A stretch of DNA of 64,000 nt, taken from Cryptomeria japonica. Its lineage: Eukaryota; Streptophyta; Pinopsida; Cupressales; Cupressaceae. Positions 34,496 through 47,134 of the stretch are shown here, in pieces (the first letter of the stretch is position 1; each line of letters starts with the position of its first letter). The notes below the pieces were generated by a model that worked only from the letters and a program-made list of their open reading frames with translations, had not been told where the DNA came from and ran no database searches. Position numbers and translations under genes: made by a program. The stretch spans positions 659,780,438-659,844,437 of the forward strand of contig NC_081414.1 in NCBI RefSeq assembly GCF_030272615.1, read 5' to 3'.

Positions 34496-37400
34496 ATATG
34501 TTCTTTTTCATAGAATGAAATACCAGATTCTTTGATATATCAATAGCAGTAGAGTTATCACAGTGAATAACTACCGGTTCATTACAATCTAGCTTTATAT
34601 CCTTCAACATTTTCTTCATCCATATAAATTGTGTATAGTTAGTAGCATCAACAACATACTCAGCTTCAACAGTAGATAAAGAGGCACATGACTACTTTTT
34701 TTTGATCCATGAAACAAGTTTCTTTCCAAGAAAGAAAGCTCCACCAGATGTGCTCTTCTAGTCATCAACATCGCCAGCCCAATCTGCATCTGTATATGCA
34801 CATAATGTAAAGTCATCATTTTTAGGATACCACAAACCATATTCAGTTGTTCCCTGCAAATATGTGAAAATCCTTTTCACCACACTCTCATGATTTTTTC
34901 TAGGATCACTCTGAAATCTTGATACAATACAAACTACATTCATTATATCTGGTCTAGTCTGAGTTAGATATAACAAACCTTCAATCATATACTTGTACCG
35001 TGTAGGATTTACCGATGTAGATGCATAATTCTTTGTCAATTTCTCACTTGTAACCATAGGAGTACTAATCGGTTTAGAATTTTCCAACCCAAATTTCTTC
35101 AACAACTCGCTAGCATACTTAATTTGACAGATGCAAATACCTTTATCAGTTTGAGTAATCTACAAACCTAAGAATAATTTCATCTCCCCAATCATAGAAA
35201 TCTTAAATTCATTCTTCATATTGTTAGAGAATTCCATACACAACTTATCTTCACCTCCAAAAATGATATCATCAACAAAGAATTCAATAATCAAAATGTC
35301 ATCACGAGTGATCTTATAATATAAATTATTGTCATCATTACCTTTAGTGAAATCAAGATTCAAAAGATATTTATCAAGTCTTGCATACCAAGCTCTAGGG
35401 GCTTGTTTCAATCCATATAAAGCTTTCTTTAACTTGCAAACCATGTTTTTGTCATCTGAAAGTGAAAATCCATCAGGTTTCTCAATATAAACTTTCCCTT
35501 CAAGATCTCCATTCAGAAATGCACACTTAACATCCATCTGATAAACCTTGTAGTTCTTATGTGTATCATAAGCAAGAAATAATCTCACAACTTCAATCAT
35601 AGCTATCGGTGCAAAGGTTTCATCATAATAAATTCCTTCCTTATTAGAATATCCTTTACAAACCAATCTAGCTTTATTCCTCACAACTTGTCCATCTTCA
35701 TTCAACTTATTCCTAAAAACCCATTTAGTTCCAATAACGTTCTTATTTTTAGGTCGGGGAACTAAAGTCCACGTGTTATTCTTTTCTATCTGATCTAATT
35801 CTTCTTCCAAAGCTTTCATCCAACATTCATCTTTACAAACTTCAATTACTGATGTCGTTTCAACTCTAGAAATAAAACATACCTCATTAACTTCCAACCT
35901 TCTTCTTGTCATCACTCCTTTGTTTTTGTCTCTAATGATATGATCTTTTGAATGATTCAACCTTATATACCTAGGAGTCTTCTGATTTTTTGTTCCTCTG
36001 CCCTGATCTTCAGTTACTATTGAATTATCTGATACTACTGGAGTAAATGGCCCAACATTTTATTCTGGTGTAGATGCTACTGGTTCAGTTATGATCATTT
36101 CTACTATTGGTTCTCTTTCAGAAGTTCTGATTTGACTTTTGTTCTGCTCATCCACCTTGACATTTGTGCTGTCCACAATTCTCTGCAATCTTTTGTTATA
36201 ACATCTATATGCTTTACTTTCATTAGAATAACTAATAAATATTCCTTCATCATATCTAGGATCAAACTTTCCAATGAAATATCTCTTTTGATATAGCATT
36301 TACTACCAAAGATTATGAAATACTTAACTGTCGGTGTATGACCAAACCATAACTCATAAGGTGTACTACCAATATCTCCTTTGATATGAACTCTGTTGAA
36401 TGTGTATACTGATGTGCTTATAGATTCTCTCTAGTAGACATGAGGAAAATTAGCTTCCATCATCATAGTTCTAGCTGCATCCAAGATAGTTTTGTTCTTC
36501 CTTTCCACAACTCTACTCTGCTGAGGTGTCCAAGGTGTAGACAATTGTCTCCTTATCCCATTCTTCTCACAATAGTTGTTAAATTCACTGGATGTGAATT
36601 CTCCATCCTGATCCAACCTTAAGCACTTAATCTTCAATCATGTCTCTGTCTCAACTTTGGCTTTAAAGATTTTAAACTTTTCAAATGCTTTAGACTTCTC
36701 CCTTAGAAAAGTAACCCACATCATTCTTGAATAGTCATCAATGATTAGCATGAAATATCTATCACCCTAAAAAATTTTGATTCTAGCACAACCACACAAA
36801 TACGTATGAATAAGATCAATAACATCATTAGATTTGTCTTGTATACTCTTAAAATAAGTTCTGACTTTCTTTCCCATTTGACATTCCTTACATACCAGAT
36901 TATAGGGCTTTACAATCTTAGTTATATCTCTATCTACCTTAGTAGAACTTATTTTCACAATGCAATCAAAATTCACATGACACAACCTCTTATGCCATAG
37001 CCAACTCTCATCAATTTGTGCAATCAAACATGTCTTCTCACTGGAGTTCAAATGAAAGATGTTACCTTTAGTCTGTGTACTGGTTGCAATCTCCAATCCA
37101 GATCTGTTGATAATCTTGCATTTTCCATCCTTGAAATGTAACTAAAATCCCTTATCCACCAAATCTCCTACACTCAAAAGATTATGCCTTAATCCTTCAA
37201 CATAATAGACACTATCAGCGTTATTATTACCATCCAATGATATTGTTCCTCTTCCCTTGATCATGCATGCTTTGTCATCTCCAAATCTAACCAGACGACC
37301 ATCAAATTCTTGCATAGATAAGAAATTCCTTCTATCTCCAGTCATATGATGTGAACATCCACTGTCAACCACCCATTCATCCTTGTCTTTGATTTTAGCA

Positions 37401-37605
37401 GCAAGGGCCTTCTCTTCAGGTACAAGATCATCTTCCTTGATAGCCAAAAATACCCATTCCTTTCCATTACCAGATCCACTAGCTGAATCTTGTGTTGGTT
37501 CATCATCAGAATCAATCACACCTTCCTCATCAACAATGTAGAATGATTTGTCTTTGTTCCTCCTATATTTATGCTTGTTTTGATAATCATGGTTAAGCTT
37601 AGGTA
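34496..37605 (-). pseudogene. Element B pol: protease, integrase, reverse transcriptase, RNase H (N-terminal part)
   Basis: Copia order on the minus strand. A protease with WVVDSGCSHHMTGD lies near 37340-37380, then the GAG-pre-integrase zinc region (HKRLCH, CKECQMG). In integrase the first catalytic region reads HTYLCG, so the Asp of HTDLCG is Tyr; the second reads LDQDGEF; the Glu of VVERKN is kept. RT (35960-35160) is a long open stretch with WVFRNKLNEDG, ARLVCKGY, YQMDVKCAFLNG, YGLKQAPRAW and the catalytic FFVDDIIFGG. RNase H begins YTDADWAGD (near 34780) and runs into CDNSTAIDISKN before N interrupts it. Stops include TAG at 36767-36769 and others near 36430 and 34840. Gag lies at 45022-45825 beyond C. 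Confidence 0.92.
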
Positions 37606-39119
37606 TGATGAATAAATGATGAATAGTTAGTACCAAACCGGTATTGAGAGGGGAGGTGAATCAGTACAGGCAAAAACACTTTCTCTGAATTGGTTTGACT
37701 GCACACACTGAGCTTTGACTGGCAAGCAATAACACCGGTCTAAATCAGATTACTACCAGTAAAACATAGTGAGAATGTGAAAGACATAACTCGGTAACCC
37801 TTAGCTTTCCATAAAGTCTAATACCTCATTTCCACTTCACCCTTATGCATAAACATGTAATCTATCATAAAAAATATAATAACTGCTAATTCAACATATT
37901 TTACTAGTTTGACATAAAACACTAAAACATCACATGAAAGGCATCACACATGACACATTGATTTTTCATGTGGAAACCCATCTGGGAAAAACCATAGTGG
38001 GGATGAATACCCACAAGCTGCTCTTTGAACTCTTTTGAAGTTCTCTCTGTTAGGAGCCTGGTCCGGTTAAAGATGATTACAATAGGTTCTGCTAGGAACC
38101 AATCCTGCTAGGGATCACCCGGTTAAGGGATGGCTAAATACTCGGTTAAAGGTTAGAACCTTGTTAAAGGTTACCTTGCAAGAGGATTTGAAGAACTCAT
38201 TGAATTGAGTCACCCTGTTAAAGGATTTACACAAAATCCTATTAAAGCTACCCAGTTAAGGGATTTTCCAACTGCTAAAATGGTTGGAAGTCAACAGGTA
38301 ATACACTGATCTGATAACAACACTCAATGCTAAGGTAGATCCACTTTAGCTCCTTTTCTTCTGCAATCACACTCTGCAGGTATCAACACACTTCTTTAGT
38401 CTAGCAAGAATCAAGTATCACCCACTGGGATACACACATAACATTTGCCAACAAATTTAAAATTAAAAACATCATCGACCTTATAGGAAATAGATAGGTC
38501 GGTAGCATAAACCCTAAACCCTAAACATATAGGTTTTACAATCCAGTCGGTTCAATCTTGACTATTAATCACATTGCATCGAATACAACAATCTTGAACA
38601 GATCTCAAGATTTTCTCCTACGTTCAATCTTTGCCGCTTCAGGAAGCTGATAACTCATCACACACTCTCCACTGTTTACAGAGGCTTTGCACATTCCCGA
38701 GGTAGATAGGATCAATCTTCATGCAAGATCCTCAAGTAAATCCTTCACACGCACAATGCTAATGTGGCAACACTTATCTGGTCTTCATTACAATGCTATC
38801 TCATCACAAGATGTCATCAATTGAATCACACAATCTTGGAATGCATCAACCGGAAACCTTGAAGCTGAGACTACCAACCGATAGTCATGCCAAATGAAAC
38901 CCCGATACAAAACATCCATTTATCGGTTCTCATTCCAACATACCGGTTCACCTTGATCAAACATACCACTTCACTTTTTCACAAATACCGGTTTACATCA
39001 TCATACTGGTTCTCTTGGTAGTTTGCTTTCTACAACATACCAGTTCATACTTTAGCATATTGACATCAATGACATCATACAATATCATCCTGTCATCATG
39101 CTCTGCACATATGCCAACA
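37606..39119 (-). mobile_element. Element C: 3' LTR
   Basis: 1514 bp, plus-strand start TGATGAATAAATGATG, end ATGCCAACA. It contains repeated GGTTAAAG words (about 38060-38180), an AAACCCTAAACCCTAAAC run near 38513, ACCGGT-rich U3 sequence and a TTGACATCAATGACA box near 39060. The partner 43525-45021 is 17 bp shorter. Confidence 0.92.
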
Positions 39120-39361
39120 ATATCCCCCTTTGGAATTGATGGCAATATACAAAGATATCTTTCTGCTTCACATCTTCTCCCCAATATGACAAATATCTTT
39201 TCTGCTTCACATCTTCTCCCCCTTTGACAACAATGCCAAAGTGGAGGCATACACATCTATGTTCCACTATGCTGGTCACCCTAAGGAGTAGAATTCTTCA
39301 ACACACCAATCCTTAAAAAGATATATCAATGTAAGACCTGACTGATGTGGAGCACACACCT
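39120..39361 (-). promoter_or_regulatory. C polypurine tract cassette
   Basis: The PPT complement ATATCCCCCTTTGG at 39120-39133 abuts the LTR, followed by AATTGATGGCAAT. A weaker TCTTCTCCCC copy lies near 39173, and a clear TCTTCTCCCCCTTTGACAA copy near 39210, followed by CAATGCCAAAG. This is the same multi-copy layout as in B and D. Confidence 0.75.
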
Positions 39362-42300
39362 TTAGTTCACCTCTTGAAGGGGCAACACCCCTAAATCATC
39401 TCTCAAATAGGTAAAGGTAGCCTTTGGTAGAGGCTTGGTGAATATGTCTGCTAACTGCTCCTTACTGGAAACATGTTCTAGTACAACCTCTTTGTTCTGA
39501 ACCTTCTCCCTCAACAAATGATACTTGAGCTCAAAGTGCTTGGTTCTAGCATGTAAAACTAGATTCTTGGAGATGTTAATTGCACTTGTGTTGTCACAAA
39601 ATATAGTTACCAGTTCAGATACAAGAACTTTGAAGCCATTTAATACATGCTTCATCCAAATTGTCCGGGTGCAGTTCATAAATGCTGCAACATACTCCGC
39701 TCCTATTGTAAACTGAGAGATACAACTCTGCTTCTTACCCATCCATGAGACTAGTCTACCACCAAGAAAGAATGCACCACTGGTTGTACTCTTCTGGTCA
39801 TCCACATTACCAACCCAGTCAACATCTATAAACACTTTTAGTTTGAAATCATTACTATATGGATACCATAATCCATAGTCAATAGTTCCCTTCAGATATC
39901 TAAGAATTAGCTTGGTTGCTACTAAGTGGGATTCTCTTGGGCTTTTCTAGAACCATGCAGTAATGCCCACTGCATGTGCAATGTTCGATCTGCTGTGTAA
40001 TACATAGTAAAATTTACCAATCATTGCTTAGTATTCCTTCTCATTTACCAATACCAAGTCATCCTCTTTTGATAATTTACAACCAGTCACCATTGGTGTA
40101 CCAACTGGTTTGTTGTCTTCCATGCCAAAGGTCTTCAACACCTCTTTGACATACTTGGACTGAGTGATAAAGATTCCATCTTTCATTTGTTGAATCTATA
40201 GTCCATTGAAGAATTTAATCTCCCCTATAAGTGACATCTCAAATTCCTTCTTCATCTCATCTCTAAAGTCATGACTCATCTTGTCATCTCCACCAAAAAT
40301 TATGTCATCAACAAATACTTCATAGATTAGAATCTGATCTCCTTCTGATTTCAAGTAGATATTTCTATCTTCACTTGTTCTTTCAAATCCAATCTTCACA
40401 AGATGGGAGTGCAAGCGTTCATACCATGCTCTAGGTGCCTGCTTTAGTCCATACAAGGCTTTATGTAGACTACACACCATGTCACTGTCTTTTGATAGGG
40501 AAAACTCATCTGGTTGCTCTATATACACCTCTTCTTCTAGTATTCCATTCAGGAATGCAGATTTTACATCCATTTGATATACTGTGAATCCCTTGAAGGC
40601 TGCATATGCAAGAAGCATACAAACTCCTTCCAATCTAGCTACTAGAGCAAAGGTTTCTCCATAGTCTTCTCCTTCTTCTTGAGCATATCCTTTGCACACC
40701 AGTCTGACTCTGTTTCTTACCACTGTGCCATCTTCATTCATCTTATTTTTGGAAACCCATTTGGTGCCTATGAAATTTTTATGCTCAGGTCTGGGTACCA
40801 AAGACCATGTACCATTCTTTTCTATCTGGTCAAGTTCCTCTTCCATTACCTTGATCCAGTCTTCATCTTTATGTGCCTCTTTAAATGTTTTAGGCTCAAA
40901 TTCAGATATCATGCAAGAATTTTCTCTGACCTTTCTTCTTGTAAGAATTCCTGCATCCTTATCTCCTATGATCTGCTTTGGATCATGATTCAGCTTTACA
41001 TACCTAGGAATGATCTTAGTTGTTTCCTCTTGCTTTTCTTCTTCATCCTCATCTTCATCAGCATCAGCATCTACCGGTGTAGGAGCACTGTTACTGGTGC
41101 TAGGTTGTTTTGCAACTGGTTCCCAGAATGTTACTATCAGTTCCTCTCCTACTCGCTCACTGTCAGTTTCCTCAGCTTTCTCAGAGGTTTCATCAACTCT
41201 AACATTGATGCTTTCAACAATTCTCTGAGTCCTATTGTTGAAACATTTGAGATCTTTTCTCTTTGTGGAATAGCCTAAGAATATTCCCTCATCACACTTT
41301 GCATCAAACTTACTCTGATGTTCACTCCTCTTGATATAATATTTGCTACCAAACACTCTGAAGTATCTTACCACTAGTGTCTTACCGGTCCAATACTCAT
41401 AAGGAGTTGTATCCTTACCTTTCTTGATGAGTATCCGGTTCATAGTGTAGACTGTAGTGCTCACCGCTTCTCTCCAAAAGGTGTGAGCAACGTTTCCTTG
41501 GATCAGCATTGTTTTGGCTGCTTCAACTAGAGTCTAGTTGTTTCTCTCTACTAGGCCATTTTGTTGTGGAGTTTGGGGGGTAGATAGTTGCCTATTGATG
41601 TCGTTCTATTCATAGTACTTGTTGAATTCACCGGAAGTGAATTCTCCTCCTTGATCAGTTCTTAGGCATTTAATCCTTTTACTGCTTTCTTTTTCAACCA
41701 GTGCTCTGAAGGCTTTGAACTTTCCAAAGGCTTCAGACTTTTCCTTCAATAATGTGATCCACATCATTCTTGAGCAATCATCAGTAAGAATCATAAAATA
41801 CCTATCTCGCCACACACTCCTAGTTTTCATAGGACCACACAAATCAGTATGCACAAGATCAAGTAAATTGTCTGCAGTGAAAGATTTACCTTTGAAGGTT
41901 GAGGAAGACATTTTCCCTAGTTGACACTCTCTACACAAAGGATTCTCTGGTTTTCTCAGCATAGGCAATCCTCTAACTGCCTTGATCTTACTAGCCTTCA
42001 TAATATTATCAAATTTTACATGGCAGAGTCTCCTATGCCATATCCAGCTATCATCAAACTTAGCCATTAGACATGTACTGATGTTTGCATTTAGCTGAAA
42101 TAGGTTACCTTTGGTCTACATACCAGTGGCCATCAGTTCACCACTCTTACCTTTTATTTTACACACTCCATCTCTGAATTCCAGAGTGAGTCCATTATCA
42201 TTAAGTTGGGCAACACTCAAAAGGTTGTGTTTGAGACCTTCTACCCAATACACATTATTAGCATTGCTTTTTCCATTCAGAGAGATGGATCCTCTACCTT

Positions 42301-43453
42301 TTACCATACATGGTGCATCATTACCAAATATGACCACACCACCATCATACTCTTCTAGAGATAGAAACTTACTCTGGTCACCAGTCATATGGTGAGAACA
42401 ACCACTGTCAATAATCCACTCATTGAAATTATCAAAGTGGGAGACAAGAGCCTTCTTGTCTGACATATCTTCCTTAACTGCTTCAAATACAATGTCTTTA
42501 CTTTCTTCATCTTCTGATTCCTCATCAGTGACACCTTCATCAACTGCTACAAAACAATTTCTCCTGTTTCCTCCTTTGAAATTCTTGAACTTCTTTGATT
42601 TGTCCTTATTATCACCATTAGGACAGTTTACAACAATGTGTCCTATTCTATTGCAAGAAAAGAATTTCAAAGGAAGCTTACCTCTATATTTACCAGTTCA
42701 CTTACGAAGTCTCTTGGCAAGAAGAGCTTTAAATTCCATTAGGTTCTCCTCATCATCCATTTCTCTGCTTTGTCTTGGTTCACCACTAGTAATAGCTTCT
42801 TTGCCCTTTCTAGATGGTGCAACAGATGCTCTAAAGGCCAGTTTAGTCATTTGAATACTGCCATCATAATTATTTAGCTCATAAGATGTAAACTTAGCAA
42901 TGATGGAGTCTAGGGATACCTTTGTCTTGTCTATAGACCTCAACTCCTGAATAGCAACAAGCCTTATTGCATAGACTGGTAATAAGGATCTCAAGACTTT
43001 GCTAACAATAGTGGAATCATCTATTTTACCACCTGCACTCTTGATGTCTCCAACAACAATTTTGATTCTTATTCCATATTGTTGAATGCTCTCTCCTTCA
43101 ACCATTTGCATATCTTCAAACTTTTCCCTAAGGCTCTCTTCCTTAGATTGTTTCACATGCTCATCACTGCCATAGATATTCTCAAGAGCATCCCATACTT
43201 CTTTGGGATTGTCTTTATCCTAAACATCAATAAACTCAATGTTAGATAGACTACTGATTAGGGCTTCCATGACTTGCCCATTCTCCTAAATCTCTCTCTT
43301 TTGATCATCGGTGAGAGTACTGGTAGGGATAACATAAGCACTCTCAACATAGCTCTAGTGTTGAGCACCCATGCTTCTGATGTATATCTTCATTTTGTCC
43401 TTCCATATTTTAAAGTTGTCTTTGTTGAACTTTGGACCTTCCCTCTTCATCAT
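39362..43453 (-). pseudogene. Element C gag-pol polyprotein with ten premature stops
   Basis: One frame of 1364 codons from ATG 43453 to the natural stop at 39362. Gag ends in a zinc knuckle near residues 265-277 (FFSCNRIGHIVVNC, first Cys replaced by Phe). Protease: IIDSGCSHHMTG, active Asp ~349. Integrase: zinc site His 473/478, Cys 507/510; catalytic HTDLCG Asp ~537, TDQGGEF Asp ~600 and the Glu of NGLVER are all kept. RT: WVSKNKMNEDG, YQMDVKSAFLNG, FVDDIIFGG near 1048-1056. RNase H: FIDVDWVG, AEYVA, FCDNTSAI, QLADIFTKPLP. Stops: TAG at 43355, 43286, 43220, 42116, 41606, 41534, 40196 and 39947; TGA at 42698; TAA at 40028 (lower coordinate given). No frameshift was found. Confidence 0.95.
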
Positions 43454-43510
43454 TAGAGTAGGATCTTTTGCTCAAGCGGTTAAGCTTACAACAAAGAGGA
43501 CCTGGAAGAT

Positions 43511-43522
43511 ACTCTGATACCA
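43511..43522 (-). other. Primer-binding site of element C
   Basis: Minus-strand TGGTATCAGAGT, two bases after the 5' LTR: the initiator tRNA-Met type site with the last base changed from C. Confidence 0.9.
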
Positions 43523-43524
43523 AT

Positions 43525-45021
43525 TGATGAATAAATGATGAACAGTTAGTACCAAATCGATACTGAGAGGGGGGGGGTGAATCAGTACAGTCAAAAACAC
43601 TTTCCCTAAACCGGTTTGACTGCACACACTGAACTTTGATTGACAAGAAATAACACCGGTCTAAATCAAATTACTACCGGTAAAACATAGCAAGAATGTG
43701 AAAGACATAACCCGGTAACCCTTAGCTTTCCATACAGTCTAATACCTCATTTCCACTTCACCCTTATGCATAAACAGGTAATCTATCATAAAAAATATAA
43801 TGACTGCTAATTCAACATATTTTACCAGTTTGACATAAAACACTAAACCATCACATGAAAGGCATCACACATGACACACTGATTTTTCACGTGGAAACCC
43901 AACTGGGAAAAACCACAGCAGGGATGAATACCCACAAGCCACTCTTTGAACTCTTTTGAAGTCTGCTCTGTTAGGAGCCTAGTCCGGTTAAAGACTATTA
44001 CAATAGATTCTACTAGGAACCAATCCTACTAGGGATCACCTAGTTAAGGGATGGCTAAATACCCGGTTAAAGGTTACCTCGCAAGAGGATTTGAAGAACT
44101 CATTGAATTGAGTCACCCTATTAAAGGATTTACAAAAAAGTCTATTAAAGCTACCTGGTTAAGGGATTTTCCAACTGCTGAAATGGTTAGAAGTCAACAG
44201 GTAATACACTGATCTGATAACAACACTCAATGCCAAGGCAGATCCACTTTAGCTCATTTTCTTCTGTAATCACACTCTGCAGGTATCAACACACTTCTCC
44301 GGTCTGGAAAGAATCAAGTATCACCTATTGGGATACACACATAACATTTGCCAACAACTTCAAAATGAAAATATCATCAAACTTATAGGAAATAGATAGG
44401 TCGGTAGCATAAACCCTAAACCCTAAACATTTAGGTTTTACAATCTAGTCGGTTCAATCCTGACCGTTAATCACACTGCATCGAATACAACAGTCTTGAA
44501 CAGATCTCAAGATGTTCTCCAACATTCATTCTTTGCCACTTTAGGAAGCTAATAACTCATCACACGCTCTCCATCATTTACAAAGACTTCACACATTCCC
44601 GAGGTAGATAGGATCAATCTCCATGAAAGAGCCTTAAGGAAATCCTTCACGTGCACAAGGCTTACATGGCAAAACTTATCTGGTCTTCATTACAATGCTA
44701 ACTCATCACAAGATGTCATTAGTTGAATCGCACAATCTTGGAATGCATCAATTGGAAACCCTGAAGCTGAGACTACCAACCGGTAGTCATACCAAATGAA
44801 ACCCCCATACAAAACTTTCATTTACCGATTCTCATTCCAACTTACTGGTTCACCTTGATCAAACATACCGCTTCACTTTTTCACAAATACTGATTTACAT
44901 CATCATACCAGTTCTCTTGCCAGTTTGCTTTCTACAACATACCGGTTCATACTTCAGCATATTGACATCAATGACAACATACAATATCATCATGTCATCA
45001 TGCTCTGCACATATGCCAGCA
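43525..45021 (-). mobile_element. Element C: 5' LTR
   Basis: 1497 bp, homologous to 37606-39119 throughout, with scattered substitutions and a shorter GTTAAAGGTT repeat segment near 44065. It is followed by the target copy AGGTA at 45022-45026. Confidence 0.92.
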
Positions 45022-45825
45022 AGGTACTCTTCTAGAAAATAAGGCTTCAAGTTTCTCAAACTCTTCATCTTCCTTCTTAATATCCTCCAGTTCCTTTGCA
45101 TATAAAGCTTTCCAATCACTCTTGCCAGTAGATGATGTAGATGCATGAAAAACAGGTTCATATTTAACAGCTCCAAAAGGTCCAAATTCCTCAATCTCAA
45201 AAGAAGATAATTTCCCAACCAAGGTATCCCTATTAACAGAGGTGTTTTCCATTGTTCTCAACTCATTAATTGCAGTAGCGTTCATCTTATAAGCCGGTGA
45301 CAAAGCTCTCAATACTTTAGAAATTATTTCATCTTCGCTCAGAGATCCACCATAACATTGAATTCCCAAAACAATCTCATTTGCTCTCTCCATAAAAGTA
45401 ATAATCCTTTCATCTTCTTCCATCTTTAGGTTCTCATTCCTCACCCAGTAACCATCAAGTTAAACAATTTTAATAGTAGGGTCACCTTCATTCAGAGTCT
45501 CCAATTTGTCCCATATAGCCTTTGCAGTTGATTTGTCAGTTAGTCCCATTATTTGTTGATCAGAAAGTGCACACAAAAGGGCTTCTCTAGCTCTACAATC
45601 ATTCTCAAGTTCCTTATCTAGGGCTGTCGGATAAGCATTTCTAGATGCCAGATTAAAATATGTTACACCTTTCTCAGTGATCTCCCAAATTTCCTTTCCA
45701 AGACATCTCAAATGAGTCTCCATCTGAATATTCCATACCCTGTAATTTGTTCCATCAAGCCTAGGAATTTCTCTTCGGAAAATAGTTGTAGATGCACCTG
45801 ATGAACTTGAACTACTAGATGCCAT
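45022..45825 (-). pseudogene. Element B gag (N-terminal and middle parts)
   Basis: From ATG 45825 the frame starts MASSSSSSSGAST and reads IPRLDGTNYRVWNIQMETHL, RCLGKEIWEI and AREALLCALS, then a TAA near 45460. It resumes with ENLKMEEDERIITFMERANE, VLRALSPAYK and LVGKLSSFEIEEF to LEALFSRR. C cuts it at 45026. On the far side (37605) the frame enters KHKYRRNKDKSFYIVDEEG without a zinc knuckle. Since the target duplication is exact, the knuckle was lost before C arrived. UBN2-type copia capsid. Confidence 0.88.
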
Positions 45826-45881
45826 AGGATCTTCCTCAAGTGGTTAATCTTCTATAGAGAGGACCAAGCTCTAATATAGTT

Positions 45882-47134
45882 TTTTAGACACCTAAAATAA
45901 TTGAAGGACAACTAAGAGTGGGGGGGTGAATCAGTTGTCAACATATTACAAACCTTAGAGCATTAAAATCCTTATTATCGGAACACACAAACCCAATACC
46001 AAAATGCATAAACCAAATACCAGAATAAATGATATCGCAATTAAACATAAACATAAATCATAAAATAGTTACCATCCATCCAGAACATATGACACCAATA
46101 TTTGTACATGGAAACCCTAGTAAAGGGAAAAACCACAGTAAGAAGCCTACCCAAAGTCAAATAATACTTCTACAGTAAGTATGTGATTAAAATATGAGGG
46201 GTCTGTACATGCAGGAAGGCCAATAGCCTAGAGTGCACTGCTCATCAAAAAAATGAGCCTCACTGACTACAAAATAAATCCAGACTACAATCTAGAAAGA
46301 AGAGTGAACTGCAAAGATAACATCTCCTATGCCTGAGAACAGTTCTAGTTAAGCTCAGTACCGGAGGTCTGAAATCTCTCTTACCAACTCAATTCGATCA
46401 CCTATGATCGACCAACCATTTTGCATATGATTACAACATTATTCACACACAGATAGTCCTATCTCCCCATTAACATTCCCATGATCTGCAAAGAGATCTT
46501 ACATCATATTTATACCAACCTGGGACCTAAACAATTAGGTTGGCCACCTAAAAGATAATACAATAAGTTCATAACATAAACCCACAATCCAATGATCAAC
46601 CAAGTTGGCTTAGGCCAAAAAAATGTAAACCAATCATTAAATCCTACCGGTAACGCATCAAGAACATTCTCCAACATGTTACATAAACTTGTCCATAACC
46701 TAGATAACACCTAACCCAAAATAGGTTGCCATAAATGAAATCTAGCACCACTGATCAACAGGAACATAAACATGATAACCAACAACATCTTGAGAACCAT
46801 CTAGAAGCTATACCAATACCACTTATCATGTGCATCAAAAAATCTTCAAAAAAGCTCTACCAGTAAAACCCTTACCGATGACCAAAAAGCTTACTAGAAC
46901 AAATGATAGCATCTGAGTCATCAAATCCTGAACCAACTGATTGTGATACACATCTGAATAGTATGAATGAAAGATCTAAATCAATTCCACAAACCAAAGC
47001 ATACTGGATCAATATCATAATCCAACCACTTTATCAGAACCAACTGGAAACTGCTAAACAACCAAAACTGTTGGTGTTTCCATCAATGACAAAACATAAA
47101 TGAAACACATAATCAATTCCTCCAAATTTCAACA
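45882..47134 (-). mobile_element. Element B: 5' LTR with decayed primer-binding site
   Basis: 1253 bp, homologous to 21462-22718. The expected terminal TG reads TT at 45882. The primer-binding site below it (45868-45879) reads GCTCTAATATAG instead of GCTCTGATACCA, so it has drifted. The right end TTTCAACA is followed by ACTTC, the target copy in E. Confidence 0.88.

Larger units (their letters stand above)
37606..45021 (-). mobile_element. Element C: full-length copia element inserted in B
   Basis: 7416 bp, flanked by AGGTA on both sides (37601-37605 and 45022-45026), an exact 5-bp target-site duplication in the gag of B. The LTRs are 43525-45021 and 37606-39119. The primer-binding site, one gag-pol frame and the polypurine tract are all present and in order. 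C is the best preserved element of the window: no frameshift in 4.1 kb of coding sequence, only premature stops. Confidence 0.93.
21462..47134 (-). mobile_element. Element B: complete copia element carrying N (with P) and C
   Basis: The LTRs are at 45882-47134 (5') and 21462-22718 (3'). The flanks are ACTTT (21457-21461) and ACTTC (47135-47139), a 5-bp target duplication with one mismatch inside E's gag. Removing N and C with one duplication each leaves about 7.0 kb, normal for copia. The coding order gag, protease, integrase, reverse transcriptase, RNase H reads down the minus strand across both nested insertions, which confirms that the pieces are one element. Confidence 0.88.

Noticed and set aside
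40679-41278. 199-codon plus-strand open frame
   Set aside because: It is antisense to the integrase end and RT region of element C, whose minus-strand frame is clearly coding.
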